Of a DNA stretch of 64,000 nucleotides, positions 23,101 through 33,000 are shown piece after piece. Under the pieces are notes generated by a model. The model was not told where the DNA came from. It made no database searches and was given only the letters and a program-made list of their open reading frames with translations. The stretch covers positions 1 to 64,000 of the forward strand of contig BDIU01000087.1 of NCBI GenBank assembly GCA_002118135.1. Direction: 5' to 3'. Both the position numbers and the translations under genes were made by a program. Each line of letters opens with the position of its first letter. The stretch's first letter is position 1. This stretch comes from Trebouxia sp. TZW2008. Lineage: Eukaryota > Chlorophyta > Trebouxiophyceae > Trebouxiales > Trebouxiaceae.

Positions 23101-26100
23101 CAAGAGCAGCAGCAGCAGTTGTGCATGAACAGCATGCATGCATCATATGTGCAGCATTTGAAAGCACCAATAAAACCAGCCAGACACATAGCAGTAGCAG
23201 CGTCAGTGTCAGCACCACACCTGGCTGCTGCAACTTGAAGGATGTGGCAACAACCAAAATTATGTGCTTGCACAGCAGAGGCATCAGCAGTAGCAGCAAC
23301 ATGTCCATTAGCATCCGCAGCATTTGTAGCATATGCGCCGCAGCAGCAGCTACAGTCATGCAAGGTGTGATTTGCAGCATCAGAACAGCAGCAGCCATAC
23401 TGATGCAGGGTGCAGTGGGCAGCATAGCAGTGATAGTAGCTGTAGCACTCACACATTGCAGCAGCCATAGTCATGCAGCGTGCACAAGCTGCGGGAGGGG
23501 CGTATGAGCAGCAACATATGCAGCATCCTGACGCCACAAATTTGATGGCCAATACGATAGCAGCAGCAACCGCACGATCCGCACCGTTATCTGCAGCAGC
23601 CATACCAATGCAGGGTCTAATGGGCAGCAGCAACATGTATAGTGGCAGCAGCAGCAGCAGCAGCAACAGCACTTGTGGCATATGTGTAGCAGCGGCAGCC
23701 ATACTGATGCAGGGTGCAATGTGCATGCACATGGAGCGGCAGAAGAGGCATATGAGCAGCATCATTGTGCAGCATCTTAGAGCAGTAGCAGCAGCATTGT
23801 CAGCACCATACCTGCAGCAAGCGGCTGCAACATGTGCCTTACTAATGCAAGTTGCGGTGTGCAGCAGCAACATGTACAGCGATAGCAGCAGCAGCACACT
23901 TGTGGCATATGTGCAGCAGCAATACCGATTCATGCACAATGCAATGTGTGTGCATAGGGATTTGCAGGAGTGGCTGCAAACGAGCAGCAGTAGCAGAAGC
24001 AGCATAAGTATAGCATGCATGCGGCGGCATATGTGCAGCATGCATGTGGCAGCATTAGCAGCAGCACCTACAGTGACAGCAGCAGCTCTTGCGGCTTATG
24101 TGCAGCAGGACTAAAGCAGGGTGCAGTGTGCATGCACAGGGAGCTGCAGCCAAAACATATGTGAAACAGCAGCAGCAGCAGCAGCAGCAGAGCAGCACTG
24201 GCGGCATATTTGCAACAGCAGCATCAATGGTGGCATATGTGCAGCAGTGGCAGCAATACTGATGCAGAATGCAATGTGCATGCACAGGGAGCTGCAGGAG
24301 CGGCTGCGCATCCTTGTGGGAGGGGCAATCACGCGTATGGCAAGGGAGACAGCTCACAAGGCTCAGATTGCTGACCTGGGGACCCAGATCAAAGTGCTCA
24401 AGGTACTGCTGCTTGAGCTCTGTTCAGAGTACACCCTTTGACACAAGGAATTGGTGATGTTTAGCGTGAGTTGCTCAAGTCATTTTGTGGCACTTAGGCA
24501 TCACATTGCTTGAGTTTGGGTGAATGTGTCTTGTTTGATAATATTTGGTGCGTCATGGTGTGTTCAGGAAATGCGGGCAGTGTGAGCTGACACTTTTGAT
24601 GTCAACTGAGCTCAGATGCAAACTTCAAAAGCATGCTACAAGCGTTTTTTCTGATTGTTTGCAGGACAAGGAAGCTGCTGACCTAGCCAAGGCAGCAGCC
24701 AAGACAGCAACAGACGCAGCAGCCAAGGCAGCAGCAGACGCAGCAGCAAAGACAGCAGCAGACATAGCAGCTCAAAGGGCAGTCAGGAGCAGGAATGGCA
24801 CTTCAGCTCAACGGCCTTCACTTGCATCCAATCATAAACCAGTAAGAAACATCCAGGGTAGTAGCAGTTGGCAGCAGGCGAGGTCTCTGTCAACCACTGA
24901 GTCAATGGCACAAGACTTGCAGCAAGCACAGGTGAAAGTGCATTGTGCTTGCTGAGCCAGCGTTGTTGCCTGGCATTCAGTGCATGCCATGTACACACCA
25001 TGCATTTTTGTTTCGCTACAGGTTACCCCATCTTGTCCTGCATGCTATCTGACACTCAGCTCATTTGTCAGATCTGCAATGCTTGTCAAAGACGGTTTTG
25101 TCTCAAAACCATCCTTGCAGCTGTCAATTTGGGTGAGCGTCAAAGCCACTGGTGAGAGTTTTTGCAACGCTGACTAGCACTCTGGCAGCCTTTTCACCTT
25201 TTCACCATTCAAATAGCATATGCACAGTGCAAGGAAAAATGACACGTTTTAACAGAGAGCCTGTAACACAGGCTGCAATAGGAGAAAAGCAAGTGCTTTT
25301 GAGGCAAGCCTACAAGCTGGCAACACAAGCTGAAGCCAGGAGCAAGCAGCTCCAACAGGAGTTGGATCAAACCCTGGAGCGCTGCCTGTAAGTCTGCATA
25401 AACACACAAATGTAGCTATACACTGCAGATGTGTAGCTATACACTGCAAAGACTAAATGTCTTTGCTTTGCTACGCGGCAACAAGCGTGTCAATTCTTGT
25501 CCAATGACGTGGGTCTATGCTGCACCCACTTTCCATCACATGATTTGTGCTTCAATTCATCGACACATGCCCCCATGACCTCTGCTTAATGTCATCAACG
25601 CATGCCCCACCCTACATGCACTAGGGATCAGTCTTGCCATCTTGGCATGTCTCGCACTTCTCATCTGCTCTATTTGAGCTCTGAAACTTAGGGATTGAGC
25701 ACGCAACCTCTCATGGCAGCTTCATGTGACACCACGTGAATGTTATGCCATTGTGTGGATATTTGCCGCAGGCATGCTGAGGCAGATAGAGATAAGGAGC
25801 GTGCAAAGCAAGAGGCCATGACGGAAGAGCTGCAGGCCAAACACGCAGCATATGACCATTTGCGGACTGACCAGCTTCAGCAGGCTCAGCCCTTTGCAGG
25901 TGCCACTGATACACAAGCTTCATCCTCAACAGAACCCAAGATCAGTGGTCAGCCTACTCACTGGCAGAATATGCCAGCTGTCCAAGGCCCTCACACTGAG
26001 AGCAGCAATTTGATGAACATGCAGACTGTGCAGAACAGCAGCTCTGACTCATCTGCTGCTGAACCATTACCAGCATCAGTACCAGCAACAGCACTTGATG

Positions 26101-26420
26101 GTGCCATGCTAGGGAGAAGGCAGTCGTCAGGTTTCAGCCATAGCAGGGACAGAGGTAGCAATGAGGCAGTCCAGGATGTAGCTGCAGGATTTGCAAAACA
26201 GCAGACTAGCTCCGACGCCAACAGCCCTGCAGAGACAACATGGGCAAATCCATCTGCTTTGCTCCGCTCTGCTCCTGACAGCAGCATATCAGCCATTGAC
26301 CAAGAGACTGATCAGTCATGCAGCAGTGAGATGGGGAGTGGTGGAGCATCATTTGGGGACAGAATCAAGCCTCTGTTTCAGCAGCTCTCAAATGCTGTGG
26401 CTGCAGCATCCTCTCCTTGA
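20199..26420 (+). CDS. Coiled-coil, Ala- and Ser-rich protein (possibly 3' part of ankyrin gene)
   Basis: Nine exons close in phase: 20199-20342, 20425-20663, 20878-21030, 21408-21590, 22365-22471, 24288-24402, 24665-24931, 25272-25387 and 25772-26420, about 660 aa. Seen in order: a Ser-rich region, a Gln/Pro patch (QPQPQPP), a helical segment rich in Leu/Gln/His (LMLIWKAFLQLWEEALQ), then coiled coils (GLFESKVTGLAQERDDLV, ELQERLRILVGG), an Ala/Lys/Asp helix of AAAKTA/DAAAK repeats, another coiled coil (LQQELDQTLE) and a long Ser/Gln-rich tail. I do not recognise the family. A scaffold role would fit, especially if it continues the ankyrin gene. The first listed exon needs a phase-1 partner, so the true start lies upstream. 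Confidence 0.65.
21690..21845 (+). pseudogene. Broken second copy of exon 21408-21590
   Basis: From about 21715 (CTGCTGCATATCTAGAGCC) to 21844 the sequence repeats the exon at 21408-21590, including the 3' end and donor (GAAGAGACGTTGCAG/GTAGGT versus GAAGAAGCCCTGCAG/GTGGGT). The copy carries TAG codons and small indels, so it cannot encode the same segment. Confidence 0.8.
22912..24290 (+). repeat. CAG-rich satellite built from an intron end and exon start
   Basis: About 1.4 kb of imperfect ~100-130 bp units. Each has a CAG run, GGCATATGTGCAGCAG, CATACTGATGCAGGGTGCA and often TGCATGCACAGGGAGCTGCAG. The last of these is the acceptor and first codons of the working exon at 24288. Copies of this acceptor block occur near 23715, 23950 and 24132. 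Long open frames of poly-Ala/Ser/Cys/Leu on both strands are by-products of the repeat. Confidence 0.85.
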
Positions 26421-27070
26421 AATGCCTTAGCTCAATGCAGACAACCCGGAACTGCCAGATGACAAAGCATTCCAGCGCTTCTGTGTTGAAAGATGCACCA
26501 TAAACACAGATCCAGCGCTGAGCTTCAACTCTTCACGCATGACATTCTAGAGATCTGCAATGCGCACTTTGTGAATGCATCATGGAGGGATGCATGCAAC
26601 AGTTGCTGTAACATAAGCTATAAACAGTTTATATTCCAGTCTTGCCATTTGCATGCGCGTGAAAAGGCCAATGTTCAGTCTGTTTGGTGCCTCTTGGTCA
26701 GCTGGCTGGCAGTGCTCTTCATGCTCAAGTGATGTTCATGCATATGCTTGTGGAATCAGTTGGACTGTTCAACTTGCATGTTGGCCTCGGTCGTTGGCAA
26801 AGTGATGTGAATGCTGGGCAGGTGCAGCTTCCTGCACTTAAGAGCTGGCTCGACTGATTGCCTCGTCCAAGGCGTCTCAGCAATGAACACCTGTCAATCG
26901 GGCCGTGCGTTCCCAGAAACGAAATCTGCAGGCAAAGGAGGCTGGTACACCTCAAGTAATCAGGTAATCAGCGTGACGCCCGCTGAACAAGAACGTCGTA
27001 CAGCATTGCCAAGCGAGCAGCCAGCGGTGGGAAGGACGACAGGCATCGCATTGAGGGCTACTGTCCTGCA
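26421..27070. other. Intergenic region, coiled-coil gene to CotH gene
   Basis: About 650 bp with no supported exon. The right half is richer in G+C and directly precedes the CotH signal-peptide exon, so it probably holds its promoter. Confidence 0.45.
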
Positions 27071-30000
27071 ATGAAAATCCGCATCGACTTCAGCTGCGTT
27101 CGGCTGATACTGCTGTGCAGCCTCGCCGTCGCGTGCAACCTCGCAGCGGGGCATGAACAGCAGGTGAGATGAGCACCGTCTAGCTACACGGGTGTTGTAC
27201 GGTGGCCACACGGTGTCGCTTCATCGTTCTTGTCTGCTGTAGGGAATCTTGGACGTGAGCAACTTGCAAGAGCCGCGCGCACGGCTCAGGCAGTTGCTGC
27301 AGACGCTGCCAAACGTGACGAACCCCGATCCCGTTGCAGCAGGTATAGCTTGCATAGCTACATGTACAGCATCTGCAGCATCAGCTTTTGCTTGCAGTCA
27401 GGTCAAGACAGTCTAGGTCACAGATTCTGTTCGGACTGCAAGCTGCACACAACTGCTCAGAGCAGCCGCTTATGTGCCTTAGCCCTGCCTTCTGATCTGA
27501 AGCAGGTCACTCGACATGACATTGTTTGCTTGCAGAAGCACAGTGTTGCTCAATCCTGCAGTCAATAGGCTTCTCAGTCACGCCAGGAATTCCAGTCTTC
27601 ATTGTCGACACCAACGGGCAATCAGTGGCAGGCGGAGGCACTGGTCAAGATGGGCAAGCTACCAATGGAAACAATGGACAGAACTCTCAGTCTGTCCCCA
27701 TGCAAATGTGTACCTGCTCTGCTGGCGTGACTAATGCCACATACAGTGGCTCAGGCAAAATCAGACTCAGGGGTGGGAACAACTCAGGTCAGCTGTCTGG
27801 GCTAGCACATGCACATTGCGGATGCTGCTGGCATGCGGCAAGGCAAGCTATGCATCAGCAATAAGCAAAGCAGTCAGACATCTTGCAGGTGAACATGCTG
27901 CTGATGTGTTCTGCTTTGTCATGTAGTTCAGATGCGTCCATACACCCATCTTGCGCTGTACACCAAACTTGTATATGAATGCAAGTCAATCTTACATACC
28001 TGAGGCACTGGCAGAAGTCCCAACCTGTATACTACGAGAGGAGACCTTACAGAAAGTATAGCTCAATCAGTCATGCATTGATATGTATTGTGTCCTCTGC
28101 AGCCCTGCGCGACACCATCAGGCAGTACTACATCCAAGTGGCTAACAATGAAGCCCTGGGCGGGTTGCCAGCTGATAACAACTGGGTGTTGAGGGGAGTT
28201 CAGAATGACACACTCGGGCTGCATGAGTTCCTGGCAATGAACCTCAGCAGAGGCCTAGGCTGGTGGGCGCCTCGCACACAATACATTGAGGTGAATTCTA
28301 ATGCATCTTCAAGGTCGTTGGGCAGTGACATTCAACTGGGTGGTTTCCAGCTGACAACAGCTGGTGTGTTGAGAAGGGTGCAGAATGACACACTAGGGTT
28401 GAATGAGCGCTTGGCAATATACCTTAGCAAAGACCTAGGCTGGTGGGGACCTCGCACCCATGGCCAATATATTGAGGTAGCTATCACTGCTTATCGTGAC
28501 TTCACAAGCTTGGGTTGATGACTTTCAATTGATTTTTCTGGGCATTCTCTCCCTATCCTGTATGCATGAGCTTCCCGCATGCAATACACTCAGGCAGGTC
28601 ATCTGCTGATATGACTCATTGGGCTCTGCACATTTGCCCTTTGCAACAGCCCTGAACACTGGCATTCAGATAGGTGTCGACCGTGATTGCATGGGCACTG
28701 CGCACCCAATACATTGAGGTATCACTCATCTCCTGCTATGTTTGCATGAGGCCTGGGCAAGTACAACCTGCGAAACTCAGTCAGCAAAGCCATTGACCAA
28801 AAGCTGCCTTGATCATTACTGCCAGAAGCTACTGTCAGCAGTGCTGCAGTAGGCAAAACACCATTGTTGGGTTGATGAGCAGGCGTATCTCATGATACAC
28901 TCATGAGATATGTGATGTGTGCTACTTTCACGAGGCAGCCATGTGCCCTTCTGTTCTCAAGTTTGTATTTGCTTGCAGCCCTTGTGCAAGCAGCACGCAG
29001 TGCGCATCAAAGCATAGCACTATCTCTGCTGACCTTTAGTCTTGTCTGGCTTGTTGACTTCTTTTGTTTACCGGCCAGCATAACTCCTGCCTTTCTGAAG
29101 CACAGGTCTCTGAGACACTGTCAGTGCTTGGCACAAGAAGGCATACTAGTACAACTTGTCCACTTCTGGACCACTTCTGCAGTAGACAGTCATGTGTCCT
29201 TGAAACAAGATCAAAAACACCGCACTGTTCTCATGTCTGACTGCATGGCAGGCCTGTCATAAATAAAATGCTTAGTCCAAGTAGCCTTTTGATTTGTTTG
29301 AACATACACATTGACCTTTGCTGTATCACTTGCAGCTGTTCCTGATTGAAGATGGGCAGCCAATCAACATGAACACAGACTACAATGGAATCATCGTCCT
29401 TGAGGAACACATTGACAGGGTAACCACATCACGCTGATGTACTGTATGGCCCTATCCCTGCCACTGACTGGCACCTCTATTCAACATCTCTTGCACGTGC
29501 TTTCACTTTCCAAGTTCCTTCTACAGCTTCCCAGCACACTTTGTCACAGACTTCACTCTGAGGGAAGAAACTCTGTCACTTGCCCATACATCCTCTCATC
29601 GTTCCATGTTGCGCCCTTCTTCAGGCAGCTCCCTTGGCACAGCTGCTCTTTCAAAAGCTGTGGTTTGTATGAAAGCCTGATACACCACTAGCATTCTCTC
29701 TTTCATGCCAAAACCGCAAGATACACTGCTTTGCTTGTCGCTGACAACTGCTATTGGGCTGCAGACATCTGACAGGTTGAATCTGAACAAACTGAAGAAG
29801 GATGATAATGACATCACTGGGGGTTACATCCTGGAGTACAAGCATGGAGACAACCCAAAGGGACAGCCAACCATCAACAATACAAGGTACAAACACTACA
29901 GTTCTGGGCTGCTTCTACAAGGAAATGCTGTATAAGTAACTCTCGTTCCCAGTCATTGCCACCAGCTGTCACTTGTTTTGCATGCTGGGGCCTGGGTATG

Positions 30001-33000
30001 ACAATCATTGGCATAGACTGCTCTCTCTTTCCTTGTGCCTCTACAGCTGAATGCAAACACATCTCTGCAGCTGACAACACTCACTGCTTACCAACCCATC
30101 TGCCTGCTCCAGAAGATAACGCATTGCTTGTGTCGTTGTCATTTGCATGCATCCTGTGCATAGACTCTGCAATGTCTGCTGCTTGCAGACCGGCTTGCCT
30201 GTCTGGGAAATCTGCGTAATGCCTGGAACAGTGTCAACAACAGTATTGAGTTTTGCTGCAGATCTGGTCTGCAGTGGGTGGTCAAGTACCCAGGTGACTT
30301 CAACACCACCAAGCTGAACTACATCCAGGGGTAAGAACTCCACATCTGTGCATCACAACTTACAACACTGTGATTCATGACATTTCTGTCACTTCAGTAC
30401 ACAGTACTGCAGCTGGTACAAACGGATTCAGACAATGTGATCAGCACGCAAATGCTTTTGCCACCAGAGGCGTCTGAAACACACTCGCAGTATCGCTGCT
30501 CACTCGGTTCAAGGGCAGCAGAGCTTTGCCTGCTGCACTGCAAAAGTATACATTCACTCTTGCATTCCAGGTCAGAGCACATGTATGCAGTCATACACAT
30601 GCTTTATAGCTAACGTAGCTGTGGTTAGACATTTTCCATCAGTTGCTCCTGATATGCTCGGTTGTGCTTGACATCAAATGGCAATTGCCGCAGGTCCTTT
30701 CAGAATGATGCATTAGCTGCTTCAATCTCTCCTTGTCCATTTGTGCAAACTTCTGGCCATGTGTCCTAAAGCTTGCATGTTTTGCTCCCATGGCAGTTTG
30801 ACAAGCTCATCGGCTGCGCTTAGGATCAGCGAATGGAGACGTAGGTGTTCCCCTTGCTCGAACAAGCACAGCAATGTTGGCAGCTTTGAAGCTGCTTGCT
30901 TTTGCCCCATTGTCCTAAGTCCCAGCAATGACTGCAGAAGTATCAGCATTTCTGATATTAGGACACATGTACATATATCAAACACATGCCTTGCGGCCAG
31001 CATAGCTCCAATAGGGTTGTAAGTGAGCAAGAGTATCAAAACCTACACAGTTTGTTGTGTGTTGCATATGCTGTTGAGTGTGGTACAGGTATGTCGACAG
31101 CTTTGAAGCAGCTCTCTTTGGTCCCAACTTCCTAGATCCCACCAATGGCTGGCGTCAGTTTGCCAACCAAGACAGCTTCGTCAACTTCTTCTTGACTTCA
31201 GAGATCTACAAGAATGCCAAACACACTTACCATGGCACCGCATTTGCCAATAAGGTGATCCCGCCTGCTGTTCTCATGTAATAACAATAACAATCATTAC
31301 ACATTCCAGCATATACTGCTAGGTATGTGTGGCACAAGTCCTATCTCGCCAGGCAGGCTTGTCTTGAGCGCCGCGATATGGACGCCTGATGTTCAACTGT
31401 TGACAGTCAGACAAAACAATGTCATTCATGTCAAATTGTATATCAGCCAAGTCACAGTTGGCAGTCTTGCAATGTCTCATGACTCCGTCATACACAGTGC
31501 TATCCACCAAAATGTCACACTGTCACAGTGTCAAGCATACTGACCACAGAATCAGCTTTGTCATCAAGCTCAACCTGCTTGCTGACCACATGTCAATTTG
31601 TTATTCTGTCAAGTCACACACTGAAAAGTCGCTATAATGACAGTGCTGTCATACGGTACTGTTACAGACTGGTACCACACAGGACTGTCATACCATCAGA
31701 ATGCCAAACACACTTACCATGGCATAAGTTTTGCCAACAAGTCAGCCTTACCTGCTCATCACATCAAATGCAGTCGCAACAAATGACATTCACTCCATGA
31801 ATCCATTCAATGGTCTTACACAACACTGTCACACAATGTGGGTCTCACAAACTTACTGCATTCTGACCTCAACCAATACTGTCTCACAATGGTAATCATG
31901 ACAGCATGGGTTGTGGGACAGTGCTATCACACAGAACGGTCTCACAGTGCTGTCACACAGAAATGTCTCACTGTGCTGTCATGTCACTCTTGTGTCCAAA
32001 TGCTGTGACACCAAGCTGTCACTTGAAACTGTTTCACAGTGCTGTCACACAGTTGCATTCCTTTGCTGGCACGCCTGCCACAGGCATCTTTATCACACGC
32101 AAGCAAGCATGTCCTTGACTGATCCCCGCTGCAGATCACATAGCCCATCTCATAGCCAGTCACATAGCCCTTGAGTATTGCAGGAGAAGGGCAAGAAAGT
32201 GGATATGGGTCCTATCTGGAGCTCTAAGGCTGGCTTTGGCCTGTCTCAGTCAGCACCTGAGAGAATACACAAACTATGGGCCAAGCAAGAGCACCACTGA
32301 CTCCATGCTATCTTGTCTCCATTGCTGGTCATGACAATATATGCCGCTGGAATGCAGGACAAGGGCAAAAAGCTGGATACGGCTCCTACGTGGAGCCTTC
32401 AGACAGGGTTTGGCCTGTGCTGCAGCTTCCCAGTCAGTGGCTATGAGAAGCAATCGGCAGGGAGTGCATGGTTGTTGTTGACTCTGACAATTGGAAGTTC
32501 TGTTTCTGGTGAAAGACAAGGGTGAGAAGCTGGTTATGGGTCCCATCTAGAGCCCTGAGGCACATTTTGGCCTGTGTTGCGGCTTCCCAGTCAATGCCTA
32601 CAAGAATCTCACATGATATTGAGCGCGTCTGCCTTTGTTGTGCAGCAAAAGGGCAAGAAGCTGGATATGGGTCCTACCTTGAGCCCTAAGGCAGGCTTTG
32701 ACCTGCGCTGCGGCTGCCCAGTCAATGGCTACGAGAACAATGGCCAAAGCAGCAGCACCAAATGAGAAGTTTCCTGCATTCTTGGCATTGCTGTTTTGCC
32801 ATCACTTCTGACACCATAATACCTGTACTTTTTATGAAGGACAAGGGCAAGAAGCTGGATATGGGTCCCACCTGGAGCCCTAAGGCAGGGTTTGGCCTGT
32901 GCTGCGGCTTCCCAGTCAATGGCTATGAGAACAACGGGCAAAGCAACGGCACAAGTGGGGGCAGTGGCATTTCTCCTTCAGGCTGGCTGTTCAACATCTG

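Noticed and set aside
22916..24114. Long open frames of poly-Cys/Leu/Ala/Ser on both strands
   Set aside because: They follow the CAG repeat in every frame, lack any folded-domain pattern and lie in an intron whose flanking exons join in phase.
27900..27985. Possible CotH exon after the GTAG acceptor at about 27926
   Set aside because: It would enter in phase but leave exon 28103 out of frame; joining 27787 directly to 28103 restores the family motif order RGGNNS..GLPADNNWVL.
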